Shown: positions 7,006 through 14,037 of the stretch, piece by piece | Position numbering within the stretch: position 1 is the stretch's first letter | How the letters are laid out: the number at the start of each line of letters is the position of its first letter | NCBI GenBank assembly: GCA_937901285.1 | Contig: CALCHI010000188.1 | Coordinates: 1 to 19,795 of the forward strand | DNA: 19,795 bases | Reading direction: 5' to 3' | Origin: UBA8437 sp003445035 | GTDB taxonomy: Bacteria; Planctomycetota; Planctomycetia; Planctomycetales; Planctomycetaceae | Made by a program: the position numbers and the translations under genes | The notes under the pieces: generated by a model | Told to the model about the DNA's origin: nothing | The model's database searches: none | Seen by the model: only the letters and a program-made list of their open reading frames with translations

Positions 7006-8412
7006 ATGCGCGATTTGCTCACCGGGTACGATGTCAATGCGCCGACCTGGTTCTACCTGTCGTCGTTGTTGATTGTGGCCGTGTTTTTCCGTTTTGGCCG
7101 GATCTGGTCACTGCGAAACATCGACGTTGTGCTGTTGCTCAGCCTGGCGCCGGGGCTGTTGATGGTCGAACCCGAACGGTTGGGGATCCGGGTTGACGAG
7201 CAGGCCGAACGATATCACTTGTTGCGGGCGTGGGGCACGACGTGGTTGTTCGCCGGGGCCGGCCTGGTGTTGGTGCGGTTGTTGTGCGACCCCCTGTTCA
7301 AGCGTCGCCCTCTGATCGAACCCAACCTCGCGGCTCAAGGGCTGGTCTTTCTCGCGATTTCGGCCTTCGCGTTTCTGATGAGCAAGGTGATTGTCGATCC
7401 CCCATCGTCGGCGGCGCGATCGGCAGTGACTCGTGGAGAAGGAGTGTTGCGACGTCAGGACGTGAGCGAACCGGCAGCTGGAGCTGCCTCTACGGCCGCT
7501 GGTGCCGCAGCAACAGTGGTTGTTGAGGCCGTGGCCCCACCACGCGGAAGCTGGCGAAATCGGGGTCGGATTCGGGAACTGGCTGCGAAGATTATCCCCG
7601 TGGTTGCTCACCTGGCGGTTGTCATCGGTCTCTACATGGTGGGGCTCCTGCACTTTGGGGACCGTCGCCAAGGGGTGGCGATGGCGACACTGTATCTGCT
7701 GATGCCCTGCACGTCGTACGACGTGGGGGAGGTGGACCACGTGTTGCCGGCGGCATTCTGCATCCTGGCATTCCTGGCTGTTCGGCGGCCGTTGTTGGCC
7801 GGTGCGCTAATGGGAGGGGCCTGCGGCTCGTTGGTCCTGTTGCCGGTGTTCTTGGCACTGGTGCCTCTGTGGTTTGCCTTTTACGAGCGAAGGCGAGGGT
7901 TTTTGTTTGCCGTGTCGCTGGTTGTCGTCGGTGGTGCCCTGCAGGTCAGTGTCGTGGCACTCACGTCACCGGATATCTCCGAATTTTCGGTCCGGCTTCA
8001 GGAGTCGGTGCAGGCGGTGGTCAACGAGTTCATGGGTGAGACGATCACGGAGGGCGGCGGTGCGGGCGTGGGATTCTGGAACTCGAACAACCTGGTTTAT
8101 CGGATCCCGGTGATCGTCGTATTTGCGGTGATGCTTGGGGTGTTGACCATCTGGCCTCGTACCAAGACGCTCGAACATCTCATTTCTCAGACGGCGGCTG
8201 TGGTCGTGGCCACTCAGTTCTGGTACTCCCACCAGGGGGGCGTCTACGTGCTGTGGTATCTCCCGCTGTTGCTGCTGGTGGTGTTCCGTCCGAGATTGGC
8301 GTCGGTCCATCCGTCGGCGGCCGAACCGGGAGCGGGGTGGTACGAGCCCATCGGGTCCCATGTGCCGGTGGGGCCCGGACTGGGGCCCGGCGGCACCCGG
8401 TTGTGGCATTAG
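7006..8412 (+). CDS. Polytopic membrane protein, GT-C glycosyltransferase-like
   Basis: The 468-aa protein has about ten to eleven hydrophobic segments (roughly 14-30, 40-54, 78-95, 108-128, 196-216, 224-238, 246-260, 264-292, 299-320, 367-384 and 394-427). A soluble Ala/Pro/Arg-rich stretch (about 132-192) separates the first four from the rest. Residues 238-275 (YDVGEVDHVLPAAF, then FLAVRRPLLAGALMG) resemble the central region of bacterial GT-C mannosyltransferase-like proteins, in which an acidic/His motif precedes helices carrying RRPLLAG. Such enzymes use polyprenyl-phosphate sugars at the inner membrane. I cannot identify a catalytic Asp with certainty, so the activity is inference. The C-terminus (about 430-468) is Pro/Gly-rich and non-membrane. 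The ATG at 7006 lacks a clear Shine-Dalgarno site. Confidence 0.72.
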   Translation: MRDLLTGYDVNAPTWFYLSSLLIVAVFFRFGRIWSLRNIDVVLLLSLAPGLLMVEPERLGIRVDEQAERYHLLRAWGTTWLFAGAGLVLVRLLCDPLFKRRPLIEPNLAAQGLVFLAISAFAFLMSKVIVDPPSSAARSAVTRGEGVLRRQDVSEPAAGAASTAAGAAATVVVEAVAPPRGSWRNRGRIRELAAKIIPVVAHLAVVIGLYMVGLLHFGDRRQGVAMATLYLLMPCTSYDVGEVDHVLPAAFCILAFLAVRRPLLAGALMGGACGSLVLLPVFLALVPLWFAFYERRRGFLFAVSLVVVGGALQVSVVALTSPDISEFSVRLQESVQAVVNEFMGETITEGGGAGVGFWNSNNLVYRIPVIVVFAVMLGVLTIWPRTKTLEHLISQTAAVVVATQFWYSHQGGVYVLWYLPLLLLVVFRPRLASVHPSAAEPGAGWYEPIGSHVPVGPGLGPGGTRLWH

Positions 8413-8425
8413 AGTCCCGATGGGT

Positions 8426-8453
8426 TCGACACGCTCGGGGGCGACGCTAGGAT
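8426..8453 (+). promoter_or_regulatory. Possible promoter for the FIST-domain gene
   Basis: TCGACA (8426-8431; five of six against TTGACA), a 16-nt spacer and TAGGAT (8448-8453; four of six) lie in the 69-nt gap after the membrane-protein gene. The start would be near 8460, just ahead of the GGAGG at 8471-8475. Confidence 0.4.
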
Positions 8454-8481
8454 GAGGTGACCGGCGCGATGGAGGGCAGGC

Positions 8482-9669
8482 GTGATGACGATGGTGTGTG
8501 CAGCTGGGCTGAGTACCCGGTCCCAGTTGCGGGATGCGGCTTCCGAGTGCATCGAGGCGGTGGCGAAGGGCCTGGACGGGCAAGCCCCCTCCTTGGTGTT
8601 TGCCTTCGCGAGCGGCACATACGGTGAGACGCTTGACGAGTTGCCAGGATGGCTGGCCGAGGAGGCTGGTGGCGGCGTGTTGCTGGGCTGCACGGGCGAG
8701 ATGATTGCCGGGGGGAATCGGGAAATCGAATCCGGTCCCGCTCTCAGCGTGCTGGCTGCCGTGATGCCCGAATCGGCCATTGAACCATTTCGGGTCACTT
8801 TTGAGCGGACAGCAGATGGGTTGTTGACCAGTGGGATTCCGGAAAACCTCGGTGATCCCGATGACGTGGACACCGTGTTTCTGTTGGCCGACCCGTTCTC
8901 ATCGATCCCACAATCCATCTTTGACCGTGTTGCCGAACAGACCGCCGTTGGCGAAGCACCCGGGGCGGGCGTGTTGGGTGGCATGGCCAGCGGAGGCCGG
9001 GCTCCGGGCGAAAACCGGTTGTTCCTGAATGCGGATGCCCATCGGTTCGGAGCCGTGGGAGCGGTGGCCAGGGGGCCGAAACGCGTCCGTGCGGTCGTGT
9101 CACAGGGTTGTCGGCCCATCGGTGAAACACTGGTGGTGACCGAAGCGGAGGCGAATGTGGTGCGGGGACTGGGAGGCCGGCCGGCATTGGCAGTACTGCA
9201 GGAAACGGTCAGTCGGCTCGATGAGTCCGACAGGCAGTTGGTGAGCCACGGTTTGCACCTGGGTGTGGCGATGAGTGAATACGGAGAAAATTTCGAGCGT
9301 GGTGATTTTCTGATCGCCAACGTGATGCAAGTCGATCCCGAAGCGGGTGCGGTGGTCATCGGCAATGAGGTTCGAGTTGGCCAGACAGTCCGATTTCAGG
9401 TTCGTGATGCTGAGACGGCCGATGAGGACCTGGTGGAGCTTCTGGAGGCCCATCGTCAACAGTCGCCGGCGACACAGGCCGCGTTGCTGTTCAGTTGCAA
9501 CGGCCGCGGTACGCGATTGTTTGAACAGCCCGACCACGATGCGTCGACGATTCGACGGGAATTGGGTGACATTCCCCTTGCGGGATTTTTTGCGCAAGGA
9601 GAAATCGGTCCGGTTGGAGGGACGAATTTCGTGCACGGGTTCACCGCGAGTGTGGCCTGTCTGGGCTGA
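8482..9669 (+). CDS. FIST N / FIST C domain sensor protein
   Basis: The protein has up to 395 aa. The GTG at 8482 and the adjacent ATG at 8485 are equally possible starts; GGAGG at 8471-8475 serves both. Residues ~38-220 form the FIST N domain (SLVFAFASGTYGE, GCTGEMIAGG, GAGVLGGMASGG). Residues ~240-390 form the FIST C domain, which ends with the typical run ALLFSCNGRGTRLF, then PLAGFFAQGEIGPVGG and NFVHGFTAS. FIST domains are sensory modules thought to bind small ligands such as amino acids, and are often fused to histidine kinases, chemoreceptors or diguanylate cyclases. Here the protein is only FIST, with no transducer and no signal peptide, so it probably acts in the cytoplasm through a partner. 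The nearest neighbour is an enolase-superfamily gene 44 nt downstream. Confidence 0.9.
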   Translation: MMTMVCAAGLSTRSQLRDAASECIEAVAKGLDGQAPSLVFAFASGTYGETLDELPGWLAEEAGGGVLLGCTGEMIAGGNREIESGPALSVLAAVMPESAIEPFRVTFERTADGLLTSGIPENLGDPDDVDTVFLLADPFSSIPQSIFDRVAEQTAVGEAPGAGVLGGMASGGRAPGENRLFLNADAHRFGAVGAVARGPKRVRAVVSQGCRPIGETLVVTEAEANVVRGLGGRPALAVLQETVSRLDESDRQLVSHGLHLGVAMSEYGENFERGDFLIANVMQVDPEAGAVVIGNEVRVGQTVRFQVRDAETADEDLVELLEAHRQQSPATQAALLFSCNGRGTRLFEQPDHDASTIRRELGDIPLAGFFAQGEIGPVGGTNFVHGFTASVACLG

Positions 9670-9713
9670 GAGGCGGACTTCCGTTTGCCGGGCGTCTGTC
9701 CTAGTCTGAGTCG

Positions 9714-10847
9714 ATGAGCATCGTCGAACTGGAATTGATCGCGTTGACCGGTGCCACCGTCGATGGCGGTTGGCCCCAGGACCTCGAGGCCGAGGAAAAT
9801 CTGCACACCCTGGTGCGGATCACGTCGGAAGACGGCCTGGTCGGAGTCGGCAGCTGCTTCACCTCCGGATCCCTGGTCCAGGGGGCGGCGGAACTCTTGT
9901 GGCCGTTGCTGAAGGGGCAGTCGGCCGTCGAGCCAGAGCGTGTCAGCGACACGCTGCGAGAAATGACGTTCTGGCAGGGGCGGGGCGGGGCCGTAGAACA
10001 TGCGATCAGTGGAATCGACATCGCGTTGTGGGACTTGATGGGGCAGGCCTGCGGGCAACCGGTCTCGCGTTTGCTGGGCGGAATTTATCGCGACCGCATC
10101 AGGCCCTACGGATCGATGCTCTTCGACGAACCGGAACCGTTGAAGGCGACGTTGGAATCGGCCGTGGGGCGTGGGTTCCGCGCGATCAAGTTGGGTTGGC
10201 GACCCTTTGGACGTCGGGATCGCCGGACGGACGAATTGCTGGTTCGCACGGCTCGCGAGACAGTCGGAGACGATGTGGCGTTGATGGTCGATGCGGGCGG
10301 CAGCGAGCAGTTCTGGCCTCACGGTGTTAACTGGGCGCGCGAAACGGCCCGCATGTTGGCGGATTACGGCATCGAATGGTTCGAGGAGCCTCTGCCACCG
10401 GATGACATCGACGGGTACGCGGAATTGACCCGATCGTCACCGGTGCCCATTGCCGGTGGAGAGGTGCTGACGCGTCGGCAGGCGTTTTTGCCGTGGATCA
10501 CTCGTCGGGCCGTCGACATCATCCAGCCGGACACGACCAAGAATGGCGGGTTGACCGAGTCGCGTCGGATAGCGATGTGGGCTTACGACCACAACGTGCA
10601 GATGGTTTCGCATGGATGGAACACGGCGGTTGGCCTCGCCGCCGATTTGCAGTTGGCTGCGGCGATCCCGGTGGCACGGTACGTCGAATATCTGACTCCG
10701 TGTGCCTATATCGAGGATCTGCTCGAGAAACCATTCGAACTCGATGAAAACGGGTATCTGGAGATCCCGGCCGAACCCGGACTCGGGCGGGCACTTTGTC
10801 CGGATCGGGTGGCTCGTTACACGGCCTCACAGCGGGTCTTCCGCTAG
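9714..10847 (+). CDS. Mandelate racemase/muconate lactonizing family enzyme (enolase superfamily)
   Basis: The 377-aa enzyme has an N-terminal capping domain (about 1-125) and a modified TIM barrel. Metal ligands are visible as D193 (LMVDAGG), the Glu pair in WFEEP (224/225) and E250 (IAGGE). The acid/base dyad D273 (IIQPD) and H300 (VSHGWN) is present. These enzymes abstract a proton alpha to a carboxylate, and most relatives of this layout are acid-sugar dehydratases. In the K-x-K motif the first lysine is kept (K159) but the second is Gly (AIKLGW, 159-161), so His300 is the more secure base. No Shine-Dalgarno site is seen. A -10-like TAGTCT (9702-9707) ends only 6 nt before the ATG, which would suggest a leaderless transcript. 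The substrate is unknown. The eda-type aldolase 4 kb away is compatible with sugar-acid catabolism but not evidence for it. Confidence 0.88.
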   Translation: MSIVELELIALTGATVDGGWPQDLEAEENLHTLVRITSEDGLVGVGSCFTSGSLVQGAAELLWPLLKGQSAVEPERVSDTLREMTFWQGRGGAVEHAISGIDIALWDLMGQACGQPVSRLLGGIYRDRIRPYGSMLFDEPEPLKATLESAVGRGFRAIKLGWRPFGRRDRRTDELLVRTARETVGDDVALMVDAGGSEQFWPHGVNWARETARMLADYGIEWFEEPLPPDDIDGYAELTRSSPVPIAGGEVLTRRQAFLPWITRRAVDIIQPDTTKNGGLTESRRIAMWAYDHNVQMVSHGWNTAVGLAADLQLAAAIPVARYVEYLTPCAYIEDLLEKPFELDENGYLEIPAEPGLGRALCPDRVARYTASQRVFR

Positions 10848-10901
10848 GCAATTTATGTCCTGGGGTGTCGATCGCCGGTCGTCCCTGTTCGGCAGAGTAA
10901 T

Positions 10902-11876
10902 GTGATGCAGTTGGTTCGCGGAATCGTTGATGCGACGGGCTGCCACGGTGGGGTTGTTTCGATCGGCAACTTCGATGGTGTCCATCTGGGGCACGCGAGG
11001 ATCGTTTCCAGATTGGTGTCACGGGCTCGGCGTTCCGGTCAACCGGCCGTGGTGGTGACGTTCGATCCCCATCCCATCCAATTGCTGCGGGCCGACGCGG
11101 CCCCACCACTGTTGAGCACGATCGAAGATCGGGCCCGTTGGCTGGGTGAAATGGGAGTCGATGTGCTGGTGGCATATCCGACGACAGTCGAGATGCTGAG
11201 ATTGGACCCCGTCGATTTCTTTCGGGAGGTTGTCAGGGGGCAACTGGGCGCCAGCGGGATGGTCGAGGGTCCGAATTTCTTTTTCGGACGGGATCGACAG
11301 GGTGATGTTGGTGTCTTGTCGCAGTTATGTGACGCGGAGGGGATCGGGTTGGATGTGGTCGAGCCGGAATTGATCGGCAGCGAAATGGTCTCGTCAAGCC
11401 GCATACGGAGTCTGTTGGTCGAGGGAGATGTCGAATCGGCGGCCGAAATGACCGGTCGACCCTATTCGGTACGTGGCACCGTGGCTGCAGGGGAAGGGCG
11501 GGGGCGGAAGTTGGGAGTGCCGACCGCCAATCTCTCCGAAGTTCTCACGCTGGTGCCCGGCGATGGGGTCTACGTGGGGGCAACCGACGTGGACGGGCGG
11601 CGGCAACCGGCTGCAATCCATGTCGGGAGCAATCCGACGTTCGGGGAATCGGCCGACAAGGTCGAGGTGCACCTGCTGGCTTTCGACGGCGATTTGTATG
11701 GACAGGAACTGGCGGTTCAGTTTCTGGAACGAGTGCGTGGGACCGTCGAGTTCGAATCGGTCGACGCGTTGCGGGAACAGTTGACCGATGACATCGAGGC
11801 GGTGTGGCAATATGTCGAGGCTCACCCCGCCGACGACATCGAAACTGGCGAGGTGGACAATTCCGGGTTATCCTGA
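10902..11876 (+). CDS. ribF: Bifunctional riboflavin kinase / FMN adenylyltransferase
   Basis: This 324-aa cytoplasmic enzyme converts riboflavin to FMN and then FAD. The N-terminal nucleotidyltransferase domain has the HxGH-type motif in GNFDGVHLGH (22-31), TFDPHP (53-58), GPNFFFGRDRQGD (123-135) and SSSRIRS (164-170). The C-terminal riboflavin kinase domain has GRGRKLGVPTANL (199-211), GVYVG (222-226), SNPTFGE (243-249) and the catalytic Glu in VEVHLL (E255). Length is typical (about 305-330) and both active sites are intact. The start is ambiguous between GTG 10902 and the immediately following ATG 10905; the difference is one residue. It is followed after 33 nt by the DHH phosphoesterase gene. 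A ribF/nrnA neighbourhood is common near translation-related genes in bacteria, although those genes are not seen here. Confidence 0.96.
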   Translation: MMQLVRGIVDATGCHGGVVSIGNFDGVHLGHARIVSRLVSRARRSGQPAVVVTFDPHPIQLLRADAAPPLLSTIEDRARWLGEMGVDVLVAYPTTVEMLRLDPVDFFREVVRGQLGASGMVEGPNFFFGRDRQGDVGVLSQLCDAEGIGLDVVEPELIGSEMVSSSRIRSLLVEGDVESAAEMTGRPYSVRGTVAAGEGRGRKLGVPTANLSEVLTLVPGDGVYVGATDVDGRRQPAAIHVGSNPTFGESADKVEVHLLAFDGDLYGQELAVQFLERVRGTVEFESVDALREQLTDDIEAVWQYVEAHPADDIETGEVDNSGLS

Positions 11877-11909
11877 CCGTTTGGGTCGGGTCGACGGCGA
11901 GAGGAAACG

Positions 11910-12902
11910 ATGGCGATCGACTGGCAAGCGTTCTGCGACTTGGTGGTTCGGCACGAACGATTCGTGCTAACCAGTCACGTGAGACCAGATGCCGACGCTA
12001 TCGGTTCGGAGATTGGGTTGGCCGAACTTCTCGAGGCGCAGGGCAAGACGGTTCGGATCATTAACCCTTCTCCGATCACCGAGAGCCTGAGATTTCTGGA
12101 TCCTGGCGGTCGTGTGCAGTCAATCGGGGTCGACGTGGACTTGGCATCGGCCTGCGACACCGATGTTCATATTGTGCTGGACACCAGCGCTTGGGCCCAG
12201 GTCGAGGGCGTGGGTGAAGTGCTGCGATCAACCGGTGCGGTGAAAGTGGTGATCGATCACCATCAGAGCAGCGATCACCTCGCGGATCACGAGTTCAAGG
12301 ACACGTCGGCCGAGGCGACAGGCCGGCTGATCGTCGACTTGGCCGAGATGGCCGGCTGGGAAATTTCGCCAGTCGCCGCGACCGCGTTGTTCTGTGCGAT
12401 TGCCACCGACACCGGATGGTTCCGGTTCTCATCAACCAACGGAGGGACGCTCCGGGCCGTCGGCCGGTTGATTGACCTTGGTGCCCAGCCGGACCTATCA
12501 TACCGGCGGTTGTACGAGCGTTATTCGCTTTCCCGAGTCCGGCTGACCGGCCGGTTGTTGGAACGAATCGAGATGGCCTGCGATGGTCGCTTGGCCTGGC
12601 TGGCTGCTCGGCGGGAAGATTTCGCCCAAACCGGTGCCGTGCCGGCCGATACCGAGGACGTGGTCAACGAGTGTTTTCGGATCGTCGGTGTCGAGTGTGC
12701 CTTTATTGCTCACGAGCAACGGGACGGACGTGTAAAAGTGAGTTTTCGGAGTCGAGGCGATGTGGATGTCGCTGCCGTGGCCGAGGGATTCGGTGGCGGT
12801 GGGCATCGTCAGGCCTCAGGAGCCCTGTTCGATGGGCCGTTTGACCAGGGGCTGGCCCGGTTGATTGACGCGATGTCCATTGTTCTGTCGGCCAAGACCT
12901 AG
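11910..12902 (+). CDS. nrnA: DHH/DHHA1 phosphoesterase, NrnA-type oligoribonuclease/pAp phosphatase
   Basis: The protein has 330 aa. The DHH domain has H23 and D27/D29 in SHVRPDADAIGS, D91 (LDTSAW), the name-giving D116-H117-H118 (VVIDHHQSSD) and D167 (IATDTGWF). The C-terminal DHHA1 domain ends in the substrate-binding GGGGHRQASG (295-304). All Mn2+ ligands are kept and the length fits NrnA (about 310-330). NrnA proteins degrade short RNA oligonucleotides and, in many species, dephosphorylate 3'-phosphoadenosine 5'-phosphate. The cyclic-dinucleotide phosphodiesterases of this superfamily (GdpP) carry extra membrane and GGDEF-like domains, which are absent here. GAGAGGA (11899-11905) is a good ribosome-binding site for the ATG. 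It is likely in one transcript with ribF, 33 nt upstream. Confidence 0.93.
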   Translation: MAIDWQAFCDLVVRHERFVLTSHVRPDADAIGSEIGLAELLEAQGKTVRIINPSPITESLRFLDPGGRVQSIGVDVDLASACDTDVHIVLDTSAWAQVEGVGEVLRSTGAVKVVIDHHQSSDHLADHEFKDTSAEATGRLIVDLAEMAGWEISPVAATALFCAIATDTGWFRFSSTNGGTLRAVGRLIDLGAQPDLSYRRLYERYSLSRVRLTGRLLERIEMACDGRLAWLAARREDFAQTGAVPADTEDVVNECFRIVGVECAFIAHEQRDGRVKVSFRSRGDVDVAAVAEGFGGGGHRQASGALFDGPFDQGLARLIDAMSIVLSAKT

Positions 12903-12932
12903 ATCACGACAACTGTCCCACCAACTGGATGT

Positions 12933-13139
12933 TCATCCCCCCCGCTCCTCCCTTTTTTGCACCGCAATCGGTGACCGTACGGTTTCCGTTTCGCGGACCT
13001 CGCCAATCGAGTCCTCCCACAGTACGTTTTGACACCCAATACCCAACGGTCCCAATTCGGCCTCGGACGGGCACGTGATCGTCGTTGTGCCCAGCTGGAT
13101 TCGGTGAGCCCCGACTTGCACGAATTGCCATGACGGCAA
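12933..13139 (-). CDS. Doubtful small protein in the DHH-Rieske gap
   Basis: A 68-codon frame runs on the minus strand from TTG 13139 to TGA 12935-12933, in a 256-nt gap with no other candidate. The translation is balanced rather than Arg/Pro-rich: it starts with MPSWQFVQVGAHRIQLGTT and includes GCQNVLWEDSIGEVRETE. Codon third positions favour G/C, as in neighbouring genes. Against it, the start is TTG without a Shine-Dalgarno site, and it sits head-to-head with the Rieske gene only 19 nt away. It could be a real lineage-specific small protein, a gene remnant, or chance. I cannot assign a family. Confidence 0.3.
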   Translation of the reverse strand: MPSWQFVQVGAHRIQLGTTTITCPSEAELGPLGIGCQNVLWEDSIGEVRETETVRSPIAVQKREERGG

Positions 13140-13146
13140 CTCTGCC

Positions 13147-13151
13147 AGGAG
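13147..13151 (+). promoter_or_regulatory. Ribosome-binding site of the Rieske gene
   Basis: AGGAG lies 7 nt ahead of ATG 13159 and supports that start. It therefore supports translation of the long acidic N-terminal extension of the Rieske protein rather than initiation closer to the twin-arginine motif. Confidence 0.7.
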
Positions 13152-13158
13152 ACGATCG

Positions 13159-14037
13159 ATGATCGAAGAAAATCCTCAAGCTGACGAAACTCCCGAGGAC
13201 ATTCCTGTCGGCGATTTGAGCGGTGAAACTGACGATGTGCAGGACTCCGTGGAATCGTCCACGGACCCTGCTGCAGATGAATTCCCCGGATTTGCCGAGG
13301 GCGAAGTGGACGGCGGCGGCGATGAGTCGCCGGGATACTCAGCGGACGACTCAGTCCCCGATATTGCGGACATCGCGGAAGTTGCCGAGGTCACCGAAGA
13401 CGCCGACGACAGTGAGGATGGCGTGACGGAAAGCGGGTTGCCGCCCGCGGACGTGTCCGGAGCGTCAGAAGGAGCCGGTCCCGGCAGGCGGTCGTTTCTG
13501 TCACAGATTCTGGCTGGCACCATCGGGGCGGTCGTGGGACTGGTGCCGGTGGTTTCGGGCCTGGTCTTCTTCCTCGACCCGCTGTTTCGGCGTGGGCGGT
13601 CAACTCAGTCGGAAGGCTCGGGAGCGGGTTCCAGGAAGGACGCGGAGGGTTTCATCAAGCTGCCGGTGGCTCGAGCACTGTTGCCCAAAGACGGGACTCC
13701 TCAGCAGGTGACTGTTGAAGACGATCTTGTTGATGCCTGGAACAAGTTCCCGAACGTGCCTATCGGGAGCGTTTGGGTGCGGGTCAGTGAATCGGGTGAT
13801 GTGATCGTGTTCAACACGATCTGTCCGCACCTGGGATGCTCAGTCGAATACCGGAATGTGGAAACCGATTTCTACTGTCCGTGCCATCTGAGCGCGTTCA
13901 AACTCGATGGCACCAAGGATAACCCCATTCCTCCGCGCGACATGGACAGCCTGGCCGTGAAGCCAGGCACCGGTGATGAGATTTGGGTTCAGTTCAAGAA
14001 CTTCCGCGGAGGAATCTCCGAGAAGGTAGAAATATGA
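13159..14037 (+). CDS. Rieske 2Fe-2S protein of a cytochrome bc complex, with acidic N-terminal extension
   Basis: This 292-aa protein carries electrons from quinol to the cytochrome c part of the complex. The C-terminal Rieske domain holds the cluster ligands C222 and H224 (CPHLGC) and C240 and H243 (CPCH), with C227 and C242 as the disulfide pair. A twin-arginine signal-anchor GRRSFLSQ (109-116) precedes a hydrophobic helix (about 117-140), so the domain faces the periplasmic side after Tat export. The odd feature is the ~108 residues before the RR motif. They are almost all Asp, Glu, Ser, Pro and Gly with no basic residues in the first 100, and would stay in the cytoplasm. The AGGAG site at 13147 supports this long form. 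The stop overlaps the start of the cytochrome b gene by 4 nt (ATGA), so the two subunits are translationally coupled. Confidence 0.94.
   Translation: MIEENPQADETPEDIPVGDLSGETDDVQDSVESSTDPAADEFPGFAEGEVDGGGDESPGYSADDSVPDIADIAEVAEVTEDADDSEDGVTESGLPPADVSGASEGAGPGRRSFLSQILAGTIGAVVGLVPVVSGLVFFLDPLFRRGRSTQSEGSGAGSRKDAEGFIKLPVARALLPKDGTPQQVTVEDDLVDAWNKFPNVPIGSVWVRVSESGDVIVFNTICPHLGCSVEYRNVETDFYCPCHLSAFKLDGTKDNPIPPRDMDSLAVKPGTGDEIWVQFKNFRGGISEKVEI

Noticed and set aside
8409..9365. 318-codon minus-strand frame opposite the FIST gene
   Set aside because: Ser/Pro/Thr-rich with no recognisable motif; the plus strand encodes intact FIST domains.
13029..13058. TTGACA at 13029-13034 as the Rieske promoter
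   Set aside because: The -35 match is perfect, but no acceptable -10 lies 16-18 nt downstream.
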